Shown one piece after another: positions 45,008-54,124 of a DNA stretch of 64,000 nucleotides; within the stretch, counting starts at the first letter, position 1; every line of letters starts with the position of its first letter. Position numbers and translations under genes: made by a program. The notes under the pieces were generated by a model. It did not search any database and had not been told where the DNA came from. It worked only from the letters and a program-made list of their open reading frames with translations. The stretch is from assembly GCA_038131595.1 (NCBI GenBank), contig JAYPPR010000008.1, positions 186,001 through 250,000 on the forward strand. The letters are read 5' to 3'. The DNA is from UBA9926 sp038131595. Its GTDB lineage: Bacteria > Pseudomonadota > Gammaproteobacteria > Pseudomonadales > Azotimanducaceae.

Positions 45008-45550
45008 TTACTCGGCACGATCCATTTCGTTGAGTTTCTCAGTGACTTTGCGCGTGATGTCGTACAAGTCGCCTACGTAGAGCGCGGTGGCTCGCGGCAA
45101 GATCATGTCGTAGTCGTTATCACGAACAAGTTCCTCTATCGCATTCCGAACCTTGACATCCGTTCCCGCAAACAACTCTTGCTGTCGCGCAGCTACTTCC
45201 TTCTGAAGCTTCTGCCGCTGATAAACAAAGTCATTGTTGAGCGACTCTATTTCTTGCTGAACCCGGCGCTTTTCGTCCTCACTCATGACATCACTGTCTT
45301 TTTGCATTTTCTGCAGCAGCGCGGTTGCCTCGGTTTGAATCTTCTCAATCGTTTCTTGATCTGAAGCGAATTCATCTTGGAGCTGCTGCAGTAATTTTTG
45401 CGCGCTCTCTGAGCTAGCAACGGCTCTGTCTACATCTACAAAGGCGAGCTTCACCTCAGCAGTCGCTGCGGCTGATGCAAACAGCCCGAAACAAAGGCCA
45501 ACCATCAACCAATTTCTTGTCGTTACTCGCACAATCTTCTCCTCACTCAT
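45008..45550 (-). CDS. skp: Periplasmic chaperone Skp/OmpH
   Basis: Holds unfolded outer-membrane proteins on their way to BamA. 180 residues: a signal peptide at about 12-31, with likely cleavage after ATA, then the small trimerising body (VKLAFVDVDRAVASSESAQ). Two long coiled-coil helices follow, rich in Gln, Glu and Lys. The order bamA-skp-lpxD is conserved in Gammaproteobacteria. Confidence 0.92.
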   Translation of the reverse strand: MSEEKIVRVTTRNWLMVGLCFGLFASAAATAEVKLAFVDVDRAVASSESAQKLLQQLQDEFASDQETIEKIQTEATALLQKMQKDSDVMSEDEKRRVQQEIESLNNDFVYQRQKLQKEVAARQQELFAGTDVKVRNAIEELVRDNDYDMILPRATALYVGDLYDITRKVTEKLNEMDRAE

Positions 45551-45702
45551 TGTTGTCCCAGGTTACGCGAATCGTTCCCAGCGCGTTTCCTACATGCCCT
45601 CTTTGCACGCTGACTGCCCGTTCCTTCCCTATCGGCTTCTTCCGAGCGCGCAGATATTGTCACAACCCTTTGGGTCATTCAACGCATTAGACGCCAAAAC
45701 TC

Positions 45703-48054
45703 CTAGAAAGTTCGGCCCAATTCGAATTGAAATGACTCTCGCTCATCCCCATCTCGAGGGTTCAACGGATAGGAAATCGCAAAGCTGATTGGCGCAAAGC
45801 CTGTGATCCAAGTGACGGACACCCCTGCTGAGTAACGAAGCTCTCCGTCCTTAACATCGAGGCAATAGGTCGATATGTCTGGGCAGTTGCTGCTAAAGAC
45901 GTTGCCCGCGTCAAAGAACATCGCGGATTTCATCTGCCGTTGATCCTCAACAAATGGGAGCGGGAACAGAATCTCGGCGCTCCCCTCAATCAGGATGTTC
46001 CCTCCAATCGGATCTGGATCCGAGTAGGGATCATTCGGCGAGCGCGTCGTCCGTGGTCCAAGTGTGTTGGACTTATATCCTCGCACTGATCCAAACCCAC
46101 CCGCGTAGAAGTGTTTATAAAACGGGTAGGTGTCCGTATCGCCAAACGTTCCACCATAGCCTAGATCTGTTCTCAGCCGCAGTGTAAACAGTCGAGACAG
46201 AGGGAAGAATATTTGGCCTGAGTAATTGACGCGGTAAAACTCAAGCTCGCTACCCGGAACCGTCGCTTCAAACGACAACGTCTGAGATCGCCCTGCAGTA
46301 GGTAAGAGTCCACGATTCAAAGCAGACATTTGGTAGGCTGCTGACAGAGTAATCAGTTTGAACTGGTTGCCTTCTTCCGCTAGGAATCGAGAAATTTCCT
46401 GGGCGGGAAAGATCCCTTCCTTGATTTCCGTATCCTCAGCACCCAGCGTGAAGTTGAACCGCGATATTTCGCTGATCGGGTAGCCAAAACTAACCGTAGC
46501 GCCCACCGTGTCCGTTGAAAATCGTGCAATGTTTCGTTCATCAAAGGATGTGCTTCGGTAGTAGACCGAATACCCTCTGCTCACACCATCCACCGTATAG
46601 TAGGGGTCAAAGAACGACACGTTGTATGACGTCTGATAAGAACTGCGATTCACGCTGAGATTCAGCGAATTCCCGCTACCAAACACATTGGACTCTTGAT
46701 ACGAGAGCCCCAGAATCGCGCCATAGTCTTGCGCGTAGCCAAAGGTCGCCGAAATTGCTCCCGAAGGCTGCTCTTCGACGGTGTACTCAACATCGATTTG
46801 ATCAGCAACCCCAGGAACTGTCGGCGTCTCTACATTGACTTCCTTGAAGAAACCTAATCGCTCCAACCGAATCTTAGACGCTTCAATGTATGAGTTGGAT
46901 GCCCAACCCCCTTCCATCTGACGCATCTCACGCCGCAACACCTCGTCCTGAGTTAACGTGTTACCAGAGAAACTGATTCGCCGAACATAGGCGCGACTCC
47001 CGGCGTCGACAAAATATTTGACGATAACGGATTCGCCGTCTTCTGCTAATTCTGGGCTTCCTGTCGCACTGGCGAAGGTGTAACCGGAGTTCCCTAACAC
47101 CGTCTCAATCCGCTCCTCTGAGAGGGTCATTAATTCTCTGGAAAATATCTGGCCGGGCGCAGATAGCACCATGGCCCGAATCGCCTCCTCTTTGATATCT
47201 CGGAGTTCACCACTAATTTCTACCGCAGAGACTTCGTATTGCTCACCCTCATTGATATTGATGGTGATGTAGACGTCTTCCATATTCGGCGCAATAGCGA
47301 CTTGTGTTGAGGCTATCTCAAAATTGAGATAGCCGCGGTCCAAGTAATAGGACTCTAGGGATTCGAGATCTCCTTTCAGCTTCTCGCGAGAATACTGTCC
47401 GTCTTTGGTGTACCAAGATAGCCAGGTAGGTAATCGAAGCTCAAACTGCTCCCGCAGGGTCTCATCATCAAATTTAGTATTGCCGACGATGTTGATATGG
47501 CGAATGCCGGATACGTTACCTTCTTCGACGTTTACCTTCAGTGCGACCCGATTACGAGGAAGGTTCTCCACTTCAGTCGTGATGCCAGCGTCATAGCGGC
47601 CTTGAAGCACATATTGCCGCTCAAGCTCAGCGCTCATCTGGTCGAGCGTTACTTTTTTAAAAATCTCGCCCTCTGCCAAGCCTGCATCTGAGAGGCCTTC
47701 TGTCAGCATCTCAGTTTTGATGGCTTTATTGCCCTCGAATTCGATACTGTCTATCGTCGGACGTTCCTTGACGATGATGAGCAGAACGTTACCGTCTCTC
47801 CCCACCTTAACGTCATCGAAGTACTCTGTTTGGAATAAGGCACGGATAATTCGTCTCAGGCCCTCATCATCGACGTTGTCTCCAACGTTATAAGGGATCG
47901 AGCCGAATACCGTGCCGGCAGAAATACGCTGTAAGCCCTCAACTCTGACGTCAGTGATCACGAATGCCTGACTGACGGCCGCGAAGAGTAGCAGCACCAG
48001 TGTTGATGCCAGGGCTGATGTTAGCTTGCCAAATTGTTTCAAACGCTTTCTCAC
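45703..48054 (-). CDS. bamA: Outer-membrane protein assembly factor BamA
   Basis: Central Omp85 protein that inserts beta-barrels in the outer membrane. The frame is open to ATG 48084, but I prefer GTG 48054 (783 residues). There a signal peptide of normal shape starts (VRKRLKQFGKLTSALAST then LVLLLFAAVSQA), and it begins 10 bases past the rseP stop. Five POTRA domains span about 25-410, and a C-terminal 16-strand barrel includes the VRGY element (GGFGSVRGYKSNTLGP) and a final Phe. Upstream is rseP, the usual partner gene. Confidence 0.95.
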   Translation of the reverse strand: MRKRLKQFGKLTSALASTLVLLLFAAVSQAFVITDVRVEGLQRISAGTVFGSIPYNVGDNVDDEGLRRIIRALFQTEYFDDVKVGRDGNVLLIIVKERPTIDSIEFEGNKAIKTEMLTEGLSDAGLAEGEIFKKVTLDQMSAELERQYVLQGRYDAGITTEVENLPRNRVALKVNVEEGNVSGIRHINIVGNTKFDDETLREQFELRLPTWLSWYTKDGQYSREKLKGDLESLESYYLDRGYLNFEIASTQVAIAPNMEDVYITININEGEQYEVSAVEISGELRDIKEEAIRAMVLSAPGQIFSRELMTLSEERIETVLGNSGYTFASATGSPELAEDGESVIVKYFVDAGSRAYVRRISFSGNTLTQDEVLRREMRQMEGGWASNSYIEASKIRLERLGFFKEVNVETPTVPGVADQIDVEYTVEEQPSGAISATFGYAQDYGAILGLSYQESNVFGSGNSLNLSVNRSSYQTSYNVSFFDPYYTVDGVSRGYSVYYRSTSFDERNIARFSTDTVGATVSFGYPISEISRFNFTLGAEDTEIKEGIFPAQEISRFLAEEGNQFKLITLSAAYQMSALNRGLLPTAGRSQTLSFEATVPGSELEFYRVNYSGQIFFPLSRLFTLRLRTDLGYGGTFGDTDTYPFYKHFYAGGFGSVRGYKSNTLGPRTTRSPNDPYSDPDPIGGNILIEGSAEILFPLPFVEDQRQMKSAMFFDAGNVFSSNCPDISTYCLDVKDGELRYSAGVSVTWITGFAPISFAISYPLNPRDGDERESFQFELGRTF

Positions 48055-48064
48055 CGTGGATCCG

Positions 48065-49501
48065 TTATAACCGCAGCAGGTCATTATAGAAGGCTAGCAG
48101 CATGATGCCCACCAGAAAGACCAATCCAACCTGAAGACCGAGATACTGAATCCGCTCGGGAATTGGACGCCCAATCAGCGCCTCAACCGCGTAATACAGC
48201 AGATGACCGCCGTCTAGCATAGGCACCGGCAGTAGGTTTAACACCGCGAGACTGATACTGATCAGCGCGATGAACCCAAGGTAGGTTTCCAATCCGCTGG
48301 CCGCCGTCTGACCTGCGATCTTTGCAATCGTAATGGGCCCCGATAAATTTCGCGGTGACAACAGGCCTTGAATCATTTTCACAAGACTTTCTACCGTGAA
48401 CCGGGTCATATCCCAGGTCTTTTGCGCAGCAGGAATGATCGCGCCGATCAAGGAGTATTCCCTCGTTCGAATTCGCTCAGCGGGAAAGTCGTAGACTCCG
48501 AGTGCAGCTCCGATCTTCCCTATCGGCTCTCCAGACTCTTCAACCGACTCGGGCGTCACCCAATGATCGCTTCTCTCGCCCTCGCGCTCGACTCTAATCC
48601 ACAGTTGTTCACCAGGATGTGCGCGAATGGCGCTCACGAACTCAGCCCATCCAGCGATGGGTACTCCGTCTACCTCTACAATCCGATCTTCTGACTTGAG
48701 GCCCGCTCGAGCCGCCGGTCCTCCCTCTGAGATATCGCCCAACACTGCGGGAATAGTGGGCAACAATAGGCCAACGCCAAGCGATTGCGCGGGGTTGGGA
48801 TCTGCCTCATCAGCGAGCCAGGTTTGAATAGGAATGCGTGCCACCTGCTGGCGCGCTTGATCGGTAGTTACTTCGCTTCGAGCCACGCCAATCATCAGAT
48901 GGCCGGACTCTCCAAGCCGATCGAGCAGTCCCAAATTGAAAGACGTCCAATCAGTAATCGGCGCCCCATCGAGGCTTGTGACCTCATCACCGGTTCTCAA
49001 TCCTGATTGCTCGGCCAGGGTGCTCTCTTTAACCTCAAGCACGGGCGATAAATCTCGCACACCCATGGCGAAGACCAGCCAGTACACGACGATCGCCAAG
49101 AGAAAATTAGCGAGCGGCCCGGCTGCAGCAATTAACGCCCGTTGCCAGACGGGTTTTCTGTTGAAGGCGAAAGGTAAGTGTTCCTCAGCAACGAAGCTGT
49201 CTCTCTCGTCGAGGAACTTGACATAGCCACCCAGGGGAATCATCGCCACACAGAACTCTGTCCCCCTGAGCGGCTCATTAGCGGGCTGCCGAATCGAAAC
49301 AGGCGTCCCTGACTGTTCTGCTGGCATCACGGGTGGGGCGCCCTCACGGCGCAAAAACGCTTTGCCGAACCCAATACTGAACCGTTCAACGTGAACCCCA
49401 CACCACTTGGCGACTTGAAAGTGGCCATACTCATGGACGGCAATCAGCACAGCCAAGGTGACTAGTAGCGCGGCTACATTCTGCAAAATGTCTAACACCA
49501 T
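48065..49501 (-). CDS. rseP: Site-2 zinc protease RseP
   Basis: Intramembrane protease that cleaves RseA to free sigma-E, and clears signal peptides. I choose ATG 49501 (478 residues, MVLDILQNVAALLVTLAVL). Zinc motif HEYGH lies near residue 23-27 in TM1, and the third ligand is in LDGGHLLYY near the end. Two PDZ domains occur in the periplasm (SGLRTGDEVTSLDGAPI and AGLKSEDRIVEVDGVPI). A 50-residue insertion-like stretch, including MPAEQSGTPVSIRQPANEP, follows TM1. It overlaps dxr by 10 bases. Confidence 0.95.
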   Translation of the reverse strand: MVLDILQNVAALLVTLAVLIAVHEYGHFQVAKWCGVHVERFSIGFGKAFLRREGAPPVMPAEQSGTPVSIRQPANEPLRGTEFCVAMIPLGGYVKFLDERDSFVAEEHLPFAFNRKPVWQRALIAAAGPLANFLLAIVVYWLVFAMGVRDLSPVLEVKESTLAEQSGLRTGDEVTSLDGAPITDWTSFNLGLLDRLGESGHLMIGVARSEVTTDQARQQVARIPIQTWLADEADPNPAQSLGVGLLLPTIPAVLGDISEGGPAARAGLKSEDRIVEVDGVPIAGWAEFVSAIRAHPGEQLWIRVEREGERSDHWVTPESVEESGEPIGKIGAALGVYDFPAERIRTREYSLIGAIIPAAQKTWDMTRFTVESLVKMIQGLLSPRNLSGPITIAKIAGQTAASGLETYLGFIALISISLAVLNLLPVPMLDGGHLLYYAVEALIGRPIPERIQYLGLQVGLVFLVGIMLLAFYNDLLRL

Positions 49502-50679
49502 CGATTGACCCACTCAGATGCTTTCGCGCGTGCGCGCTCATCGCAGGCTATGACCGCCTCTATCGATTCAAGTTCCATTGCGATTGTCTCGTCGAGGGAT
49601 GCTTCTATCACCGAGGTCATCGCCGTAAAGCTAATTCGATGGGCGAGAAACGCCTCTACCGCCACTTCATTAGCTGCGTTCAGTACCACTTTTTCGCTCT
49701 GTCCAGCCGATGCTACTCGTCGGCAAGTCGTCAACAACGGGAACCGATCAAGATCTGGGGGTTGAAAATCCAGCGCTAGGCTATTTTCAAAGTCCAGGGG
49801 CTTAACACCGGAATCCATTCGCGAAGGCCAGGCGAGTGCGCTGGCAATTGGTGTTCTCATATCCGGTTGACCCATCTGCGCGAGGATCGATCCATCATTA
49901 AATGCGACCATTGAGTGGACGATGCTTTGCGGATGAATCACGATATCTATGAACTCGGTGCTCACCCCAAACAAGAAGCAGGCCTCTATGAGTTCAAGTC
50001 CCTTATTCATCATGGTGGCAGAGTCCACGGAAATCTTACGCCCCATGGACCAGTTAGGATGACGGCACGCCTCTTCGGGCGTAATTGTGTCGAACTCAGA
50101 AACGGGACGGCTACGAAACGGCCCTCCAGAGCCGGTTAGTAAAATTTTCGCCACCTCCAGGCCCACAGTCCGCTCATTCCCCAAACACTGGAATATGGCG
50201 TTGTGCTCACTATCGACAGGGATGACCTCCCCTTCACCGCTGGCAAGGGCGGACATAAAAAGCGCCCCTGACATCACTAACGCTTCTTTATTGGCGAGTA
50301 ACACCGTTTTGCCCGCCTCAGCGGCGGCGTAGGTCGGCATCAAACCGCTGCCACCCACAATCGCTGCCATCACGTGAGATACCTCATCATCGACTGCGAC
50401 GCTCACCAAACCCTCGACCCCCGATCGAGCCTCGGTTTGCAAACCACGTTCAGCAAGTTTTGTCACTAGCGAGCCGTAGCAATTGGGATCCGCGATCACG
50501 GCCACGCTCGGATGATAAGCCTCACATTGATCAACCAGCAGATCGACCGCGGTGTTGGCGGTTAGAGCATAAATGGACAGTTCAGCCTGATACCCTACCA
50601 CCGCCAATGTTTGCTGACCTATTGAGCCCGTGGAGCCCAAGATGGTTAACCCTTTTTTGACCACCTCTTCCTTTCTCAC
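49492..50679 (-). CDS. dxr: 1-deoxy-D-xylulose 5-phosphate reductoisomerase
   Basis: Second step of the MEP isoprenoid pathway, NADPH-dependent. 395 residues. The Rossmann motif is LTILGSTGSIGQQTL. Substrate-binding elements are LLANKEALVMSG, PVDSEHNAIFQCL, ILLTGSGGPF, HPNWSMGRKISVDSATMMNKGLELIEA, and IHPQSIVHSMV. GTG starts at 50679 or 50664 are possible; the latter has a nearer GGAAGAG site. Just upstream, TTCTCACACGT occurs twice in tandem (about 50672-50693). Confidence 0.96.
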   Translation of the reverse strand: MRKEEVVKKGLTILGSTGSIGQQTLAVVGYQAELSIYALTANTAVDLLVDQCEAYHPSVAVIADPNCYGSLVTKLAERGLQTEARSGVEGLVSVAVDDEVSHVMAAIVGGSGLMPTYAAAEAGKTVLLANKEALVMSGALFMSALASGEGEVIPVDSEHNAIFQCLGNERTVGLEVAKILLTGSGGPFRSRPVSEFDTITPEEACRHPNWSMGRKISVDSATMMNKGLELIEACFLFGVSTEFIDIVIHPQSIVHSMVAFNDGSILAQMGQPDMRTPIASALAWPSRMDSGVKPLDFENSLALDFQPPDLDRFPLLTTCRRVASAGQSEKVVLNAANEVAVEAFLAHRISFTAMTSVIEASLDETIAMELESIEAVIACDERARAKASEWVNRWC

Positions 50680-50722
50680 ACGTTTCTCACACGTTCGTTC
50701 TCTGCTTCATCGGATGGTCCAA

Positions 50723-51532
50723 TCACACCGGCCAGCCAGCCAAAGTGAATGCCAACACCATGACCGGTGCGACAGACAATAGGCTGTCCAGGCGGTCAAG
50801 AAAACCGCCATGCCCTGGCAATAATTGACTCGAGTCTTTGACATCCCGCACTCGCTTATACATAGAGAGCGAAAGATCTCCCAGAATACTCACGAACACC
50901 ATGACGGTGACAAAGAGAATCCATAACAAACCGCCCATCAGCGACAAAGCCCCGATACCGATGACCTGGCTCAACCAAACGCCAGAAAAAACCAAGGTCA
51001 CCAATAATCCGCCATACACACCGGCCCACGATTTGCCTGGGCTCACGGCCGGATGCAGCTTGGTCCGCCCGAAACGACGACCAGCGAAATAGGCGCCGAT
51101 ATCGGCACACCAAACCAATCCGAGGAGCAAGACCAAGTAATCTGGATAGGCCGCCTGGCTGTTCAATATACTGAGCGCCACACCAGCTGGCACAAGCATC
51201 CCTACGCCTACCAATAGGTTGATAGCGGGTCGTTTCAATATCAGCGGGAATTTAGGGAACCTCAGAACCAGTAACGCTGTGAGACTCCACAAGCCAAGAC
51301 CTATCCAGAGCCAGTTGACGTCAGGCGGCGCAAAAAACGTCAGTAGCCCAACCGCGACCGCGAAGCCTATACGCCCGGGCTGCTGAAGATAAGCAAAGTT
51401 AGCCCATTCCCAAGCGCAGACTCCTAGCACGATAGCAATGAACGCCCGAAATGGAGTGGGTTCCAGCAACAGTAAGGCTGCTAGTGCTAATGGGGCGACG
51501 ATGATCGCCGTTATCACCCGAGTCTTCAACAT
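50723..51532 (-). CDS. cdsA: Phosphatidate cytidylyltransferase CdsA
   Basis: Makes CDP-diacylglycerol for phospholipid synthesis. 269 residues and about eight membrane helices. The signature S-x8-GG...RVRDVKDSSQLLPGHGGFLDRLDSL lies near the C-terminus, and KLHPAVSPGKSWAGVYGG is upstream. A GGGGAGG ribosome site precedes ATG 51532. The gene follows frr by 22 bases; the uppS gene that normally separates them is not here. Confidence 0.94.
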   Translation of the reverse strand: MLKTRVITAIIVAPLALAALLLLEPTPFRAFIAIVLGVCAWEWANFAYLQQPGRIGFAVAVGLLTFFAPPDVNWLWIGLGLWSLTALLVLRFPKFPLILKRPAINLLVGVGMLVPAGVALSILNSQAAYPDYLVLLLGLVWCADIGAYFAGRRFGRTKLHPAVSPGKSWAGVYGGLLVTLVFSGVWLSQVIGIGALSLMGGLLWILFVTVMVFVSILGDLSLSMYKRVRDVKDSSQLLPGHGGFLDRLDSLLSVAPVMVLAFTLAGWPV

Positions 51533-51554
51533 GGATCGACCCTCCCCTAGGTGA

Positions 51555-52112
51555 TTAAAACTCCATTAACTCGTTTTCTTTTTTGTCGAGCAGCGCATCA
51601 ACCACTTTTATTTTCTGATCAGTTACTTTCTGAACCTGATCTTCAGCGCGCCTCGCATCATCTTCTGAGATTTCCTTTTCCTTCAGGAAGTCTTTGATAT
51701 CAGAGTTTGCATCCCGTCTGATGTTGCGCACCGCAATACGGGCATTTTCCGCCTCATTTCTTGCTGCCTTTGCGAGGTCACGGCGATTTTCCTCGGTGAG
51801 CGGAGGCATGGTAATGCGGACACTCTCTCCCCCACTGTTGGGAGTAACGCCCAGGTCTGATTTCAAAATAGCCTTTTCAATCAGCGGCACCATCGTGCGA
51901 TCCCACGGCGCGATGACCAACGTTCGGCCCTCTTCCACATTGATATTTGCCATTTGACTTAGGGGCGTCGCACTACCGTAATAATCCACATCCACTGAGT
52001 CGAGAAAACTGGGATGGGCCCGCCCCGTGCGGATTCGAGCAAATGCCGCTTCGAGCGAGGCGATGCTCTTATCCATGCGCTCCGCGGCGTCTTCCAATAT
52101 CTCGTCGATCAT
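51555..52112 (-). CDS. frr: Ribosome-recycling factor
   Basis: Works with EF-G to split post-termination ribosomes. I take ATG 52112 because an AGGAGA site lies 5 bases upstream and the length becomes 185 residues, exactly the family size; the frame runs 15 codons further without need. N-terminus MIDEILEDAAERMDKSIASLEAAFARIRTGRAHPSFLD. Core: DVDYYGSATPLSQMANINVEEGRTLVIAPWDRTMV, and a long C-terminal helix. Confidence 0.96.
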   Translation of the reverse strand: MIDEILEDAAERMDKSIASLEAAFARIRTGRAHPSFLDSVDVDYYGSATPLSQMANINVEEGRTLVIAPWDRTMVPLIEKAILKSDLGVTPNSGGESVRITMPPLTEENRRDLAKAARNEAENARIAVRNIRRDANSDIKDFLKEKEISEDDARRAEDQVQKVTDQKIKVVDALLDKKENELMEF

Positions 52113-52276
52113 TGTGTTCTCCTGCACATCCAGCTTGACTAATCGGCGGCGGCCCAAGCTAGGGACTTAGCGACGTCGGCGTCGTGCCAGATTCTTCGGT
52201 TGATGCCTGAACCTTTTTCTAGTGCTTGATCACCCCAACGTCAAATATCACGCGCTGAGGAACCAATAGACAGCGA

Positions 52277-52999
52277 TCAACCGCTCGTGACCAGCGTACC
52301 CTCATTATCGCTAACCACAGCGTTTAGCAACGCGTCTTGTTTATCCAGCTTGAATACGCGGAGCGGCATATCATGATCTCGGGCCAAGCAAATCGCGGTT
52401 AAGTCCATCACACCCAGCTGATCATCCAGGACCTTGCTGTAGGTAATCGCGTCAAAGCGTGTGGCACTCGGATTTGTCACAGGATCATCGGAATACACCC
52501 CATCCACTTTCGTTGCTTTGAGGACGATGTCCGCCTCTATTTCGATTCCCCGCAGGCACGCTGCCGAATCGGTCGTGAAAAAGGGGTTTCCTGTGCCCGC
52601 CGAGAAGATGACGACATCTCCTTCCTGTAAGTGCCGGATTGCAAGTCTCCTGTCGTAGTGCTCCACCACGCCACTCATAGGAATTGAGGACATCACGACA
52701 GTCTGAATGTTGGCCCGTTCCAGCGCATCGCGCATAGCAAGTGCATTCATGACCGTTGCAAGCATCCCCATGTGGTCACCTGTGACTCGATCAAGGCCTG
52801 CAGCACTGAGCGCGGCTCCGCGAAACAGATTGCCGCCTCCGATCACCAATCCAACCTGAATGCCAATGCCCACCAGTTGACCGATCTCAAGGGCAGTTCG
52901 ATCGAGCACCTTGGGGTCAATGCCCACTCCATCGACACCAAGCGCCTCACCACTTAACTTCAGTAATATGCGCTGGTACTTAGGGGTTGGTTTTTTCAT
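52277..52999 (-). CDS. pyrH: Uridylate kinase
   Basis: Hexameric UMP kinase of the amino-acid kinase fold. 240 residues. Motifs: RILLKLSGEALG at the start (phosphate loop), VGLVIGGGNLFRG (about 52-64), DHMGMLATVMNALAMRDAL, FSAGTGNPFFTTDSAACLR, and VMDLTAICLARDHDMPLRVF. It lies 16 bases after tsf in the rpsB-tsf-pyrH-frr order. Confidence 0.97.
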   Translation of the reverse strand: MKKPTPKYQRILLKLSGEALGVDGVGIDPKVLDRTALEIGQLVGIGIQVGLVIGGGNLFRGAALSAAGLDRVTGDHMGMLATVMNALAMRDALERANIQTVVMSSIPMSGVVEHYDRRLAIRHLQEGDVVIFSAGTGNPFFTTDSAACLRGIEIEADIVLKATKVDGVYSDDPVTNPSATRFDAITYSKVLDDQLGVMDLTAICLARDHDMPLRVFKLDKQDALLNAVVSDNEGTLVTSG

Positions 53000-53015
53000 C
53001 GGATGCGCTCACCGG

Positions 53016-53864
53016 CTAGCTCAGTTGTTGTTGAACCTCTGCAGCGAAATCAACCTCTTCCTTCTCGATGCCTTCTCCCACCTCGAACCTGGAGAACCCA
53101 TGGATGGCTGCGCCTTCTTGTTTCAGCAATTTTGCCACCGTCGTATCGGGGTCTTTAACAAACCCTTGCTCGGTCAAGCTAATTTCACTCAGGAATTTTT
53201 TAATTCGGCCCTCAACCATTTTCTCAACGATTTCAGGAGGTTTACCGCTTTCAGCGGCCTGTGCCGAGTAAATCTCTCGCTCTTTGGCGATGGTTCCCTC
53301 GTCCACTTGGTCTGGCGAGACAAACTGTGGGTTAGAGGCTGCGATATGCATCGCCAGATCCTTGCCGAGTGCTTCATCGCCGCCTTCCTGAGAGACTAAG
53401 ACACCGATTTTGGCATTCGAGTGTATGTAAGCCGCTACCTGGCCCGCAAATTTAGTGATGCGCCTAACACTGCAGTTTTCACCAATTTTCTGGACCAGCG
53501 CTTCTCTTTCGGCCTCCAGCTCTCCCTCCATGAGACTGGCAACATCGGTACCAGGCTGTGCATGGGCAGCACTCGCTATGCGCTCTGCAAACGCCAGGAA
53601 ATTCTCATCCTTCGCTGCAAAGTCAGTTTCACAATTCACCTCAACCATGGTGCCGCCATTCTCATCCGACTTCACCACGATTGTTCCGTCCGCCGCAATT
53701 CGGCCCGCCTTTTTAGCCGCTTTCAAGCCGCTGGACTTTCTGAGGCTATCAATCGCCTCTTCCATATTGCCATCTGCTTCGACTAAGGCTTTTTTGCAGT
53801 CCATCATCCCGAGCCCCGTAATTTCCCGGAGCTCCTTTACCATCGCTGCTGTTATCGCTGCCAT
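53016..53864 (-). CDS. tsf: Elongation factor Ts
   Basis: Guanine nucleotide exchange factor for EF-Tu. 282 residues. The N-terminal domain carries the family signature LREITGLGMMDCKKALVEADGNMEEAIDSLRK, then the TDFAAKDENFLAFA segment (EF-Tu contact region) and the C-terminal coiled-coil part. Between this gene and rpsB lie 260 bases with a hairpin, which may set the ratio of S2 to EF-Ts. Confidence 0.97.
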   Translation of the reverse strand: MAAITAAMVKELREITGLGMMDCKKALVEADGNMEEAIDSLRKSSGLKAAKKAGRIAADGTIVVKSDENGGTMVEVNCETDFAAKDENFLAFAERIASAAHAQPGTDVASLMEGELEAEREALVQKIGENCSVRRITKFAGQVAAYIHSNAKIGVLVSQEGGDEALGKDLAMHIAASNPQFVSPDQVDEGTIAKEREIYSAQAAESGKPPEIVEKMVEGRIKKFLSEISLTEQGFVKDPDTTVAKLLKQEGAAIHGFSRFEVGEGIEKEEVDFAAEVQQQLS

Positions 53865-54056
53865 TTTGGTTCCTTTTTATGTCTTCGTGACCCCTGCTGG
53901 CGCGGGCCATGCTCTGTTTTGTACTGGTTGAGAAAAGCGCACTGCCCAAGATAGATAGCCACCGCTGCACCTTGCAAAATGAAATGCAACTACGCGAGAC
54001 GCTGTTTTGAATCGCATTGGCTAACCGAGAGCAGCGTCTGCTTGGGAGCTGCGATG

Positions 54057-54088
54057 AGGTCACCGACCTTCGCCACAACGGGTGACCT
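54057..54088 (-). terminator. Inverted repeat in the rpsB-tsf spacer (attenuator-like)
   Basis: AGGTCACC at 54057-54064 and GGTGACCT at 54081-54088 form a perfect 8-bp stem with a 16-base loop, 36 bases after the rpsB stop. There is no U-run on the minus strand, so full termination is unlikely. A role in partial attenuation or RNA processing between rpsB and tsf is possible. Confidence 0.45.
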
Positions 54089-54124
54089 ACTGCCGTGACC
54101 CGAGCCTTCCCTCAAAGTCTGCGT

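Noticed and set aside
52132..52190. Regulatory hairpin between pyrH and frr
   Set aside because: AGCTTG/CAAGCT and CGACG/CGTCG can pair, but both are short and GC-rich DNA gives many such matches; no T-run.
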